Shown: positions 16,343 to 24,989, counted from the stretch's first letter. The stretch: DNA of 64,000 nucleotides from an uncultured Bacteroidales bacterium (GCA_902780235.1 CACZEL010000011.1:80356-144355); one strand, 5' to 3'. Program-made: numbers and translations. Notes: generated from the letters alone by a model not told the origin.

Positions 16343-16498
16343 TTACTCGTTCTTATTCAGAATGATCAGGGCACCAATGACGCCGGGGACCCAACCCAGA
16401 AGGGTGAGGATGAAGATGATCAGGAAAGAACCGCAACCGCGATCCACTACCGCCAAGGGCGGGAAAATAACAGCTAATATAACACGTAATAAGGACAT
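16343..16498 (-). CDS. Pmp3/YqaE family small membrane protein
   Basis: 51 residues, start ATG 16498, stop 16345-16343. Sequence MSLLRVILAVIFPPLAVVDR, GCGSFLIIFILTLLGWVPGV, IGALIILNKNE. The two membrane spans and the P-P-L-A-V and L-T-L-L-G-W-x-P-G motifs are diagnostic of the Pmp3/UPF0057 family, linked to salt and membrane-potential stress in yeast and bacteria. Lies between the DUF1963 gene (12 bases upstream) and the BASS transporter (7 bases downstream). Confidence 0.92.
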   Translation of the reverse strand: MSLLRVILAVIFPPLAVVDRGCGSFLIIFILTLLGWVPGVIGALIILNKNE

Positions 16499-16510
16499 GA
16501 TTTTTATTAT

Positions 16511-17050
16511 TTAGAAGGAATATAATGCACATTTGACCCGATCAAAGCGACGGGCTTCGAGATCTTCGGGCTTGATCATGAAAAACAACATCCCGCAGTC
16601 GTAAAAACGCAGTCCGAGCGGTTCGCACTCATCCAGTTCGAGCAGCACCTGATAGCCCGGAAAATCGCCTTCGATCTCATCGTAATAGCAATGCGGATGG
16701 CATAGCACGCAGGACTCCTCGCCTCTTTTAGCCGGTTCGTCCATCCCCTGTGCAGCCGGTACGGCGGGTTGACCGTTCTCATCCAGCACCTCATGCTCAT
16801 GCAGGTTCTCACGAGTAGGAGAGTAGAGCACCTTGTAATACGCTTCGTCCCATTCGCCCAGATGCCCGCCGAAAGCCTCCAAGTCACCGAAGAAATAGTC
16901 GAGGTCGGCGAAGACATAGACCATCCCTTTGCCCAAATGGAATTGGCAAACGAGGTGCATGGGGTTGTCATCCACCGTATAAGGGTACTCGAAGCCTTCC
17001 GGCAGCGCCGCGTAACCCCACCAATGCGCGTCAGAGAGTTTATTCGACAT
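16511..17050 (-). CDS. DUF1963 (YwqG-like) protein
   Basis: 179 residues. The opening HWWGYAALPEGFEYPY corresponds to the GG-x-P-x-LP-x-G-x-x-WP start of DUF1963 proteins, followed by HLVCQFHLG. The end FYDCGMLFFMIKPEDLEARR matches the family's terminal 'W-x-D-x-G-x-L-x-F-x-I-x-x-x-D-L' segment. No signal peptide. The biochemical role of the family is not known. Shorter than many DUF1963 proteins, probably a compact variant rather than broken, since both ends of the domain are present. Confidence 0.75.
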   Translation of the reverse strand: MSNKLSDAHWWGYAALPEGFEYPYTVDDNPMHLVCQFHLGKGMVYVFADLDYFFGDLEAFGGHLGEWDEAYYKVLYSPTRENLHEHEVLDENGQPAVPAAQGMDEPAKRGEESCVLCHPHCYYDEIEGDFPGYQVLLELDECEPLGLRFYDCGMLFFMIKPEDLEARRFDRVKCALYSF

Positions 17051-17089
17051 GATGCCCTAAGAGGTTAAAGAGTTGGTTCTCCCGCCGGA

Positions 17090-18166
17090 TCAGCACTTGT
17101 CCGTCACCGGTTCGGGACCGGGATCGTCCCCGCCGTTGCATGCCGACGAGACCTCGGCGGTGTTGGTGACGGTCAGTGTGGCTCCGGCTCCGCAGGAAGC
17201 GTTCGTGACGTAACTCTTGGCTGTGGCAGGAGTAAGCTGATCGTAGGTGTAGTCAGGCGCATCCACGGGTGTCGAAGAGTTAGCCGGCAGGTTGCCTGAG
17301 CAGTTGACGAAAGTGCAGTAGTTGGTGCTGGTATTGAACGGACTCCAGATCTTAGAAGGACTATTGGCTTTTCCTTCAAAAGTGCATCCTTCGAAATAGC
17401 AGGAGGCATTCTCCGGACCGACATAATAGTCTGCTACCGAACTATTCCAATAGCAGTTCAGATAATGGATCAGACAGTTACGGCAACGCGCCATACGCTG
17501 TTTGCAGCCCTCGTCCCACCAGCAGAAACCGTAGGTGATGTTATAGGTCTGATCAGCCGGTTTGTCGGAACTACCGGATCCGACGAGGTTCGAGAAACGA
17601 TGGTCATTGGCGCCGCCCGAACCACCTGCTTTGGGCTCTTTGAGATAGCGGAAACGGCACCACGTAACGGTGATATTGTCCGATTTACCTTTGATATCAA
17701 AATTACCGTCGCAACCGTCCTGAAAATCACAGTGATCGACCCACACGTTTGTGGCCTTGTCCAGACAGAGCAGGTCCCAGCCGTCGCAGTCATACGCACC
17801 CGGACCGACAAGAGTCAGGTTGCGCAGCAGAAGGTTATTGCCCTTGAGGTACAGAATACCCGATTCGGTGGCATTCTGTTTGTTGGAAATCAGTTTCTTA
17901 CCCGGCAAAGCCAGGATGGTCAAATTGTCCTTGTCCGTACTGATATGATTGGTGACAATGATGTCCTGCGTGATGATGATGACGCTGTTCTTGGTGTTCA
18001 GCGCCGTAGCCAACTGACTCTCATTCGTTACCAAAGTCGGTGCGGCACTGCCGCCGGTGACATTGCCCGCGTAGCCCCACGAAGAGGGTGCGCAGTAATC
18101 GACTGCGAGCATCGGAAGACAGAGTACAGAATACAGAATACAGATAAACCAGAACCGTTTCATCAT
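17090..18166 (-). CDS. Secreted pectate lyase, PL1 family
   Basis: 358 residues. The signal peptide MMKRFWFICILYSVLCLPML is partly encoded by a heptad array (18119-18146). The mature domain has the parallel beta-helix lyase pattern: NLTILALPGKKL, LLLRNLTLVGPG, CDGWDLLCLDKATNVWVDHC (Ca-site region, Asp-rich, DHCDF), NFDIKGKSDNITVTWCRF, and ANDHRFSNLVGS before a long conserved stretch with RMARCRNCLIHYLNCYW. It should cleave pectate by beta-elimination outside the cell. The C-terminus GGDDPGPEPVTDKC stops without the T9SS sorting tail seen on other secreted proteins in this window, so export route or completeness is uncertain. Confidence 0.87.
   Translation of the reverse strand: MMKRFWFICILYSVLCLPMLAVDYCAPSSWGYAGNVTGGSAAPTLVTNESQLATALNTKNSVIIITQDIIVTNHISTDKDNLTILALPGKKLISNKQNATESGILYLKGNNLLLRNLTLVGPGAYDCDGWDLLCLDKATNVWVDHCDFQDGCDGNFDIKGKSDNITVTWCRFRYLKEPKAGGSGGANDHRFSNLVGSGSSDKPADQTYNITYGFCWWDEGCKQRMARCRNCLIHYLNCYWNSSVADYYVGPENASCYFEGCTFEGKANSPSKIWSPFNTSTNYCTFVNCSGNLPANSSTPVDAPDYTYDQLTPATAKSYVTNASCGAGATLTVTNTAEVSSACNGGDDPGPEPVTDKC
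18119..18146. repeat. Heptad array ACAGAAT x4 encoding signal-peptide core
   Basis: ACAGAGT, ACAGAAT, ACAGAAT, ACAGATA in 7-base register. On the coding strand this reads ICILYSVLC, the hydrophobic core of the pectate lyase signal peptide. Confidence 0.9.
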
Positions 18167-18175
18167 TCTTAATTT

Positions 18176-18598
18176 TTAATTCATAATTTTTAATTTAAGT
18201 AGAGCCCGCTCTTCTTTTTCGGTCATCTCGGCTTTGGTCTCGGGCGTCTTGTCCCCTTGACCGGTGAGGTGCAGTACGCCGTGGATGAGAATTCGATGTA
18301 ACTCGTGCTCAAAAGACGTACCGACCATCTCGGCATTCGACCGTACTGTGTCCAGCGAGATGAAGATATCGCCGTTCAGCGTCGAAGCCGTCGTATAATC
18401 GAAGGTGATGACATCCGTGTAATAGTCATGCCCGAGGAACTCACGGTTCACCTCCAACTCCCGCTCGTCGGAGCAGAAGATGTATTGTATGTTTCCCACC
18501 GCAAAACCGTACTCAGCCGCTACGGCGCGTATCCATTTGCCTATCTTGCGCTCATCCAGCGCAGGCATCTCGGTATCATCTGCAACAAATCTAATCAT
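18176..18598 (-). CDS. ybeY: Endoribonuclease YbeY
   Basis: 140 residues from ATG 18598 (MIRFVADDTEMPALDERKIG). An in-frame ATG at 18613 adds five residues and cannot be excluded. Catalytic zinc motif ILIHGVLHLTGQGDKTP; the HGxLHLxG-x-x-(D/H)K-T-P form is the Bacteroidota version. Upstream YYTDVITFDY and GDIFISLD are also family hallmarks. YbeY matures 16S rRNA 3' ends and takes part in ribosome quality control in the cytoplasm. The gap to the next gene (18614-18662) holds a small stem GTGAC-GAA-GTCAC and duplicated CCATTTTAAC. Confidence 0.92.
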   Translation of the reverse strand: MIRFVADDTEMPALDERKIGKWIRAVAAEYGFAVGNIQYIFCSDERELEVNREFLGHDYYTDVITFDYTTASTLNGDIFISLDTVRSNAEMVGTSFEHELHRILIHGVLHLTGQGDKTPETKAEMTEKEERALLKLKIMN

Positions 18599-18662
18599 AA
18601 CGTTTTTATGCAATAAAAACCATTTTAACCTATTAACGTGACGAAGTCACCATTTTAACGTG

Positions 18663-19895
18663 CTAACTGAAAAAGATCGGTGCTAAAGCGAATGCGGCAA
18701 CAGCGCCCGCCAAGTCGGCTAAGAGGCAACATACGACCGCGTGACCCGTATCTTTGATATTTACACTTCCGAAATAGACCGCCAGCACGTAGAACGTGGT
18801 GTCCGTCGTGCCTTGCAGGATACAGCAGAGTCGTCCGACGAGGCTGTCTGCCCCATGCGTGGTCATCGCTTCGAGCATCAGTCCGCGTGCTCCACCGCCG
18901 CTAAGCGGTTTCATGAGCGCCGTAGGTACAGCTCCCGCCAGATCCGGATTAATGCCGCAGGCGGCAAAGCACCAAGCTATACCTTGCTCCAGCAGACCCA
19001 TCGCTCCCGAAGCGCGGAACATACCTACCGCCACAAGGATCGCGATGAGGTAGGGGATGATACCGATCGCCGTTTGGAAACCGCCTTTGGCACCATCGAT
19101 GAACGCGTCATAGACATTGATATGCTTGCTCATCGCCTGGATCACAAACCAGCAGATCACGCCTAACAGCAAGATCGCTGCCACCGCAGCCGACATCACA
19201 GACAAAGCGTGCGGACTCAGTAAGGTTGCGCCCCAAACGAGCAAACCTACCAAAGCCGTCAAGCCCACCAACGTACCGATGACCACCGGATCCTTGAGGG
19301 TAATCTTCTGCGCCACACAGACGCAGAGCAGACCTACTAAAGTGGCTACATAAGTAGCAATCAAGATCGGCAGGAAGACATCCGCAGGATTCGCCGCACC
19401 CAACTGCGCGCGGTACGCCATGATGGTCGTAGGGATCAGCGTCAGTCCGCTCGCACCCAAAACCACGAACATGATCATCGCATTGGACGCTTTGGTCTTG
19501 TCTTGGTTCAACTCCTGCAGTTCACCCATCGCTTTGAGACCCATCGGCGTTGCCGCATTGTCCAGCCCTAACATGTTCGCCGCGAAATTCATCAGCATCG
19601 ATCCATAGACAGGGTGACCCTTCGGAATCTCCGGAAAAATTCTGCTGAAGAACGGATTGATAGCCTTGCCCAGCGTATTAACCGCACCGGCTTTCTCTCC
19701 GATCTTCATGATACCCATCCATAATGAGAGGACACCCGTCAGACCCAACGAGAGTTCGAAACCCGTCTTGGCATTGTCAAACGTGGAATTGAGAATCGCG
19801 GAGAAGATATCCACGTTTCCATAACAAATCGCCTGCACCAAACCCATCAAAACGGCAAGCAAAATGAGCGAAATCCAAATATAATTTAAAATCAT
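18663..19895 (-). CDS. SpmA/SpmB-type nucleoside-recognition (Gate) membrane protein
   Basis: 410 residues, nearly all hydrophobic, in two homologous halves. N-half: LGLTGVLSLWMGIMKIGEKAG, with ANMLGLDNAATPMGLKAM. C-half: GIIPYLIAILVAVGMFRASG, with PTALMKPLSGGGARGLM and LQGTTDTTFYVLAVYFGSVN. This is the fused SpmA+SpmB arrangement found in Bacteroidota, with two Gate domains. Transported substrate unknown. The ATG is 4 bases past the -7 box, so the transcript is essentially leaderless. Confidence 0.88.
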   Translation of the reverse strand: MILNYIWISLILLAVLMGLVQAICYGNVDIFSAILNSTFDNAKTGFELSLGLTGVLSLWMGIMKIGEKAGAVNTLGKAINPFFSRIFPEIPKGHPVYGSMLMNFAANMLGLDNAATPMGLKAMGELQELNQDKTKASNAMIMFVVLGASGLTLIPTTIMAYRAQLGAANPADVFLPILIATYVATLVGLLCVCVAQKITLKDPVVIGTLVGLTALVGLLVWGATLLSPHALSVMSAAVAAILLLGVICWFVIQAMSKHINVYDAFIDGAKGGFQTAIGIIPYLIAILVAVGMFRASGAMGLLEQGIAWCFAACGINPDLAGAVPTALMKPLSGGGARGLMLEAMTTHGADSLVGRLCCILQGTTDTTFYVLAVYFGSVNIKDTGHAVVCCLLADLAGAVAAFALAPIFFS

Positions 19896-19899
19896 GGCG

Positions 19900-19947
19900 C
19901 AAAATTACACTTTTTTTTGCACATATGCAAGAATTTTTGTAATTTTG
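19900..19947. promoter_or_regulatory. Divergent promoters sharing a palindromic -33 element
   Basis: Minus promoter: TTG 19930-19928, 20-base spacer, TAATTTTG 19907-19900. Plus promoter: TTG 19917-19919, 20-base spacer, TAATTTTG 19940-19947. The two -33 elements lie back to back in the near-perfect palindrome TTGCACATATGCAA (19917-19930). Both genes start within about 9 bases of their -7 boxes. Confidence 0.82.
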
Positions 19948-19955
19948 CAGCCCAA

Positions 19956-20789
19956 ATGAGCAAAATTCATCAAATAGGCACCTATATCCGTCATTGTCTG
20001 ACGGCCTGGAATACCACCGGTGAGGGCATTCATTCGCCCTATCTCTTTGCGATCGTGCGCCTCATCATGCGTGATGAGAACAGTTATTACTGTTTCGCGG
20101 ATATCGAGCGCCGCAGAGAGATGCTTCTGGCTTGTGAGGACACGCTGGATGTCGTCGATTTCGGTTCCCAAGGTTCGCCCGAAGGGACTCATGTCTCTCG
20201 TCGGGTATGCGATATCGCCAAGAACCATCTGGAGCGGCCGAAGGTGGCACAACTGCTCTTTCGATTGGTGCTTTTTATGCAGCAGAACGAGAAAAGACCA
20301 TTACAAATCATGGAGTTAGGTACGTCGTTAGGTATCACGACTTCTTATCTCGCCGCGGCTGACAGCAGGAATAATGTGGTGACTTTCGAAGGCAGTGAAG
20401 CGGTTCTGCATGTCGCCCAAGGCATATGGAAAACGCTCAAACTGGAGAATATCGAGTGGCAGCAAGGCAATATAGATGACACCTTATTATATTATATATA
20501 TAGTAAACAAACGACAAACGACAAACGACAAACGACAATCGATATTGCCTATATCGATGCCAACCATACCTATGAAGCTACCAAACGCTACACGGATTAC
20601 CTGTTGCCGTTGATCAGCACCAACGGTATGCTCGTTCTCGATGATATTCATTACTCGGAAGAGATGGAGCGCGCATGGAACGAACTGAAAGCCGATGAAC
20701 GGGTGACAACGACCATGGACCTGTACCATATAGGCATCGCGTTTATTAACCCTTGCTTCCTCAAAAGACATTATAGAATACGCATATGA
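19956..20789 (+). CDS. Class I SAM-dependent methyltransferase (O-MTase-like)
   Basis: 277 residues from ATG 19956 (MSKIHQIGTYIRHCLTAWNT); the frame is open upstream but through the promoter. Motif I is IMELGTSLGITTSYLAA, and DIAYIDANHTYEAT with LVLDDIHYSEEMERAW are the late acidic and catalytic-loop segments typical of COG4122-like O-methyltransferases (Methyltransf_24). The N-terminal HSPYLFAIV region is conserved in Bacteroidota homologues found beside cobalamin adenosyltransferase genes. A heptad array (20507-20534) encodes QTTNDKRQTTID just before the YIDANH motif. Overlaps the next gene by 4 bases. Confidence 0.85.
   Translation: MSKIHQIGTYIRHCLTAWNTTGEGIHSPYLFAIVRLIMRDENSYYCFADIERRREMLLACEDTLDVVDFGSQGSPEGTHVSRRVCDIAKNHLERPKVAQLLFRLVLFMQQNEKRPLQIMELGTSLGITTSYLAAADSRNNVVTFEGSEAVLHVAQGIWKTLKLENIEWQQGNIDDTLLYYIYSKQTTNDKRQTTIDIAYIDANHTYEATKRYTDYLLPLISTNGMLVLDDIHYSEEMERAWNELKADERVTTTMDLYHIGIAFINPCFLKRHYRIRI
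20507..20534 (+). repeat. Heptad array ACAAACG x4 inside methyltransferase gene
   Basis: Four exact copies of ACAAACG followed by a partial ACAAT. Encodes a polar linker QTTNDKRQTT inserted between the core strands of the methyltransferase. Confidence 0.92.
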
Positions 20790-21319
20790 TTTACACAAAA
20801 ACTGGTGACAAAGGGACGACCTCGCTGGCTAACGGTGAGCGTGTGCCTAAGACCGACGTACGTATTGAAGCGTATGGCACGGTGGATGAACTGAATAGTT
20901 GGTTCGGACTCTTACGATCCGGTATATCAGCTAACGGCCAACAGCCAACAGCTAACAGCCAATTGGAATGGATTCAGCATCGTCTGTTCAATCTGGGAGC
21001 GGCACTGAGTGAAGCACCGGGTGAGTGGATCACCGATCAGGATGTTCTGCAACTCGAGCATTGGATAGATGCCATGCAAGCAGTCCTGCCGAGGCAAAAA
21101 GGATTTCTCCTTCCGGCCGGTAGTGAAACTGTCTGCCGATGCCATGTTTGCCGCACCGTTTGCCGTCGAGCAGAGCGACAAATGATCCTCGCCAAGGCTG
21201 ACGAAGTGTACCTCCGCTTCATGAACCGACTCAGTGACTATTGTTTCGTCTTGTCACGTTGGATTGCTGTCGTGCAAAACGAGCAAGAAAGTGAGTGGAA
21301 GAAGGACTTTTTTGTGTAA
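20786..21319 (+). CDS. pduO: PduO-type cob(I)alamin adenosyltransferase
   Basis: 177 residues. MIYTKTGDKGTTSLANGERV with KTDVRIEAYGTVDELNSWFG is the ATP-binding N-terminus of PduO/MMAB-type ATP:cob(I)alamin adenosyltransferases, and VCRRAERQM is the conserved C-terminal Arg motif. The enzyme converts cob(I)alamin to adenosylcobalamin in the cytoplasm. Residues SANGQQPTANSQ are encoded by a heptad array (20930-20964) in a surface-loop position. Starts in the ATGA overlap with the methyltransferase. Confidence 0.92.
   Translation: MIYTKTGDKGTTSLANGERVPKTDVRIEAYGTVDELNSWFGLLRSGISANGQQPTANSQLEWIQHRLFNLGAALSEAPGEWITDQDVLQLEHWIDAMQAVLPRQKGFLLPAGSETVCRCHVCRTVCRRAERQMILAKADEVYLRFMNRLSDYCFVLSRWIAVVQNEQESEWKKDFFV
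20930..20964 (+). repeat. Heptad array AGCCAAC x5 inside adenosyltransferase gene
   Basis: AGCTAAC, GGCCAAC, AGCCAAC, AGCTAAC, AGCCAAT in strict 7-base register. Same family as 32905-32936, 47972-48012 and 48814-48876. Confidence 0.92.
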
Positions 21320-21385
21320 AAATTGACGAAATAGTAACAAAATGTGTAAAAAATGCCGAAAATTGTAAATAAAACGAAAAATTAT

Positions 21386-21416
21386 TTGCATGTGTCGGAT
21401 ATTTTTAGTACTTTTG
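21386..21416 (+). promoter_or_regulatory. Promoter of the DUF2795/type IX secretion unit
   Basis: TTG (21386-21388) in TTTGCATGTG, 20-base spacer, TACTTTTG (21409-21416). The leader is about 75 bases and contains a small stem CATGCCC-GTAA-GGGTATG at 21435-21452. Confidence 0.8.
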
Positions 21417-21494
21417 CACGTTTTTTTACAAAAACATGCCCGTAAGGGTATGCGTTGAAAGTTAAAATAAGAACGAAAAAGAAACAAAATCGGT

Positions 21495-21722
21495 ATGTAT
21501 TGGACACTGGAATTGGCATCAAAATTGGATGACGCACCTTGGCCTGCGACGAAAGACGAATTGTTGGACTATGCCAACCGCATTGGAGTTCCTGCAGAGG
21601 TTATTGAGAACCTTGAGGAGCTGGAAGACGATGACGAAGAACAATATGAAAGCATTTTGGATATTTGGCCGGAATATCCCACACAAGATGAGGATTTCTT
21701 CTTTGATGAAGAAGAGTATTAG
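21495..21722 (+). CDS. DUF2795 family small acidic protein
   Basis: 75 residues. MYWTLELASKLDDAPWPATK, then DELLDYANRIGVPAEVIENL and an acidic tail DEEQYESILDIWPEYPTQDE ending FFFDEEEY. This is the DUF2795 pattern found as a single small gene in many Bacteroidota. No signal peptide. Overlaps the porP start by 17 bases, which argues for coupled expression with the secretion genes. Confidence 0.85.
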   Translation: MYWTLELASKLDDAPWPATKDELLDYANRIGVPAEVIENLEELEDDDEEQYESILDIWPEYPTQDEDFFFDEEEY

Positions 21723-22671
21723 CCTTCTGCTCGGTCTGATGGCCGTAATGACTGCGAGTGCGCAGTTTGATCCGCAGATGGGACAATATATGTACATGGC
21801 ATCAGCCTATAATCCTGCGGCTGTAGGAGAAGGGGATTTGATGAAAGTGGCGGGAATGCACCGCATGCAGTACGTGGACATCACGAATGCACCGATGAGT
21901 ACCTGGTTCAGTTTCGCTTCTCCCTTTCGAATCGCTAAGACAAGCCACGGCGCAGGAGTGAGGTTCTTGAATGACCGATACGGACTGTTTACCACGCAAT
22001 CGCTGTATGCACAATACGCTTATCGCCACAAGATCGGGAAAGGATATCTGAGTGTTGGAGTGGATCTGGGGTTTGTGAATGTGGGGTTTAAAGGCGATTC
22101 GGTGAACTTGAGTCAGATGGGAGATGATTACCACGACGCGAATGACGATGCGATTCCGAGGGGTAGCAAGTCGGGTATGAAATTTGACATGGGAGTCGGA
22201 CTCTATTACTGGTCAGCCAACTGGTGGGTAGGCGCAAGTTACAGCCATTTGACCCGACCGCAGATAGACTGGAGTGACGGCACGAGCGGAGTGGAGCAGG
22301 TGGTGACCTTGGTGGGAACGATGTATGTGACAGGCGGTTACCGGTTCCGATTGAAGAATTACCGCGAGTGGGTCTTGACTCCGAGTGCAATGGTAATGAG
22401 CGATTTTGTCAGTTGGGACGTAAACATGACGCTCATGTGCGACTACAAAGACCGATACCGGTGGGGACTCGGTTACCGCATAGCGGGAAGCGTAAATATA
22501 TTATTAGGAATAGACATCATCTCCGGCCTGCAATTGGGGTACAGTTGCGAACTGCCGACCAATAAACTGCTGCTGGAGAGTTATGGAAGTCACGAGATAT
22601 ATCTGGCTTATGGATTTGATATCCTGAAGCCTAAAAGAACGAATAAATATAAATCAATTCGATACTTGTAA
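21706..22671 (+). CDS. porP: PorP/SprF family type IX secretion outer-membrane protein
   Basis: 321 residues from ATG 21706. Signal peptide MKKSISLLLGLMAVMTASAQ, then FDPQMGQYMYMASAYNPAAV, the classic N-terminus of PorP/SprF proteins. It continues as an outer-membrane beta-barrel of about 300 residues with many aromatic, alternating strands (GVGLYYWSANWWVGASYSHL). PorP is part of the T9SS outer-membrane complex. The in-frame region before 21706 overlaps the DUF2795 gene and is not used. It is followed 2 bases later by gldK. Confidence 0.9.
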   Translation: MKKSISLLLGLMAVMTASAQFDPQMGQYMYMASAYNPAAVGEGDLMKVAGMHRMQYVDITNAPMSTWFSFASPFRIAKTSHGAGVRFLNDRYGLFTTQSLYAQYAYRHKIGKGYLSVGVDLGFVNVGFKGDSVNLSQMGDDYHDANDDAIPRGSKSGMKFDMGVGLYYWSANWWVGASYSHLTRPQIDWSDGTSGVEQVVTLVGTMYVTGGYRFRLKNYREWVLTPSAMVMSDFVSWDVNMTLMCDYKDRYRWGLGYRIAGSVNILLGIDIISGLQLGYSCELPTNKLLLESYGSHEIYLAYGFDILKPKRTNKYKSIRYL

Positions 22672-22673
22672 GT

Positions 22674-24023
22674 ATGAAAGTAAGAAATTTTTTGCCGTTA
22701 GTCGCTTTGGTAGCGATGGTAATGGTTGGGTGTAACAAACCGGCCGGTGAACTTGTGGGATCTCGTCCTGCAACGAACTTTAAGGAAGCTAATCCTTATG
22801 GCATGTTGTTCATCAAGAAAGGTTCGTTTATGATGGGTGCAAACACGCAATCCGCTGTCTTCGAGCAGCCGGATAACGTGCTGATGGTAACGGTAGATGC
22901 GTTCTGGATGGACGAGACCGAGATTACCAACAATGAGTACCACCAGTTCGTAGATTGGGTACGCGATTCGATTGCTTATACCAACCTGATTGCAGCTGGT
23001 TTGACCGACTATGCGATTCAGCCGAAGGATGAAGACTTCGACGAGGAGCATTTCCGTATCAACTGGACCAAGAAAGTGCCTTGGAAGAGCAAGGAAGAGG
23101 ACGTAGTGGATGCTTTGGCGAAGATGTACTACTCGGATGGTCGTTTGAACAACAACAACCTGCACTATCGTTATACGTGGGTGAATATGGATGAGGCACT
23201 GCCGCAACGTAACAAGTTCGACGTGTCCACCAGTACCTATCCTCCCGGATCAACGGCACGTGTAGATACCTTCTGGGTAAACGAGAAAGGCGAGATCAAA
23301 GATTCTACGCTCTATCGTCCGTTGCGTGAGCCGAAAGACCTGATCACGGAGAAGATTATCTGTATCTATCCGGATACCCTCGTTTGGGCGCGTGACTTCC
23401 AGTTCGCGTACAACGATCCGTTGCTGCATATGTATTTCAAGCACCCGGGTTATGCGGAGTATCCTGTTGTCGGCGTAACATGGGAGCAGGCACATGCTTT
23501 CTGTAACTGGCGTACCAAATACTACAATGCGTATGCATCCATGGAGGCCAACGAGTATCGTCTGCCGACGGAGGCTCAATGGGAGTATGCGGCTCGTGGC
23601 GGTCGTAAGATGGCGATGTATCCGTGGGGTAGTAACTATGCCCGCGATGCCAAGGGTTGCTTCTTTGCGAACTTCAAACCGTACCGCGGCGCTTACAGCG
23701 ATGATACGGGTACGACGACTATGAAGGTGGCTCAGTTCCGTCCGAATGACTTCGGTCTGTTCGATATGGCTGGTAACGTAGCGGAGTGGACGAACTCGGC
23801 ATACCAGAGTGCAATGAACTCCTATATCCACGACTTGAACCCGGATTACAGTTACATGGCTCGTAAGGCCGATCCGGACATCCTCAAACGCAAAGTGGTG
23901 AAGGGTGGTAGCTGGAAGGATATCAGTTACTTCATGCAGTGTGGCGTACGTACGTATGAGTACCAGTATGAGAGCCGTCCGTACATCGGCTTCCGTTGCG
24001 TACGCTCGTACATAGGCGATTAA
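22674..24023 (+). CDS. gldK: Type IX secretion lipoprotein GldK/PorK
   Basis: 449 residues. Lipoprotein signal MKVRNFLPLVALVAMVMVGC (Cys20), then an FGE-sulfatase-type fold: GMLFIKKGSFMMGANTQ, DAFWMDETEITNNEYHQFVD, EYRLPTEAQWEYAARGG, YPWGSNYARD and FGLFDMAGNVAEWTNSAY, ending GFRCVRSY. GldK forms the periplasmic ring with GldN beneath the outer membrane. The formylglycine-generating active site is not expected to function in this family. Gap of 2 bases after porP. Confidence 0.95.
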   Translation: MKVRNFLPLVALVAMVMVGCNKPAGELVGSRPATNFKEANPYGMLFIKKGSFMMGANTQSAVFEQPDNVLMVTVDAFWMDETEITNNEYHQFVDWVRDSIAYTNLIAAGLTDYAIQPKDEDFDEEHFRINWTKKVPWKSKEEDVVDALAKMYYSDGRLNNNNLHYRYTWVNMDEALPQRNKFDVSTSTYPPGSTARVDTFWVNEKGEIKDSTLYRPLREPKDLITEKIICIYPDTLVWARDFQFAYNDPLLHMYFKHPGYAEYPVVGVTWEQAHAFCNWRTKYYNAYASMEANEYRLPTEAQWEYAARGGRKMAMYPWGSNYARDAKGCFFANFKPYRGAYSDDTGTTTMKVAQFRPNDFGLFDMAGNVAEWTNSAYQSAMNSYIHDLNPDYSYMARKADPDILKRKVVKGGSWKDISYFMQCGVRTYEYQYESRPYIGFRCVRSYIGD

Positions 24024-24074
24024 TTTAAGGAATATTAACAAAAAAAAAGATAACATTAAAATTTAAATACAATT

Positions 24075-24989
24075 ATGGCTACTGAAAAGCAAGGTTTATG
24101 GGATCGATTCATGCATTGGTATGAGTCGTACGATGGTAAGAACAAGGTGAACATCATCTATTCGGCAGGTGCGTCTGTCGTTATTATCGGTGCGTTGTTT
24201 AAGATTCTGCACTGGCCGGGCGCAAGTCAGGTGTTGATGATCGGTATGTTCACCGAGGCATTCTTGTTCCTCATTGGTACATTGGAGCATCCGCATCCGG
24301 AGTTCCACTGGGAGAACGTGTTCCCGCAATTGCTCGAGTACGGTACCAAACCGGAGTTGTTGGAAGAGAAATCGAAACAACCTCGTCCGACTCTGTTGGG
24401 TGCAGGTGTTGCCGGTGGTCCTCAAGTGACTGGCGCTCCGAGTCCTGTTCCTGGCGAGCAGCCCACGTCGGCTAAGGCTCCGGGTCTCAAGGATGAAGAT
24501 TTCAAATCGCTCAAGGAGGGTATTGCTGATTTGGCGAAGACTGCTTCTCAGTTGTCCGAACTGGGTAAGGTAGCGCAGACCGGTGTTAAGTTGGGTGAGA
24601 AACTCGAGGCTGCCGGTGCTGCTTCGGAGGCTTATGCAGCTAAGATCAACGCTGCCGGTGCTGCTACCGATAACTACACAGCCGCTACTGCTACCTTGGC
24701 ACAGAGTTATGCACAGGTAAGCAACGACATGAAGGCTGTTGTAGACGGTACGAAGGAGTACAAGGCAGGTATTGATCAGGTTGGTAAGAGTATTGCTGCT
24801 CTCAACTCGGTTTATGAGTTGCAGTTGCAGTCCGTTAACGCACAGACCGAGGCTCAGAAATCTGCTGCTGCCGCCGCTAAAGAGGCTGCAGAGGCTCAGG
24901 TTGCTTTCGCTGCTGGTGCTAAGAAACTCCAGACCCAGGTAGCCGGACTGAACGATATCTACGGCAATATGTTGAATGCACTCGCATAA
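24075..24989 (+). CDS. gldL: Type IX secretion motor protein GldL/PorL
   Basis: 304 residues. Two membrane spans near the N-terminus (VNIIYSAGASVVIIGALFKI and VLMIGMFTEAFLFLIGTLEH) joined by the signature LHWPGASQ, with a buried Glu in the second span (E in MFTEAFLF) that is the proton-path residue of the GldL/GldM motor. The rest is a cytoplasmic helical, Ala-rich coiled coil (AKTASQLSELGKVAQTGVKL and similar). Confidence 0.94.
   Translation: MATEKQGLWDRFMHWYESYDGKNKVNIIYSAGASVVIIGALFKILHWPGASQVLMIGMFTEAFLFLIGTLEHPHPEFHWENVFPQLLEYGTKPELLEEKSKQPRPTLLGAGVAGGPQVTGAPSPVPGEQPTSAKAPGLKDEDFKSLKEGIADLAKTASQLSELGKVAQTGVKLGEKLEAAGAASEAYAAKINAAGAATDNYTAATATLAQSYAQVSNDMKAVVDGTKEYKAGIDQVGKSIAALNSVYELQLQSVNAQTEAQKSAAAAAKEAAEAQVAFAAGAKKLQTQVAGLNDIYGNMLNALA

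Noticed and set aside
22674-24023. Sulfatase-modifying enzyme
   Set aside because: The FGE-like fold belongs to GldK, given lipoprotein signal and gldLMN context.
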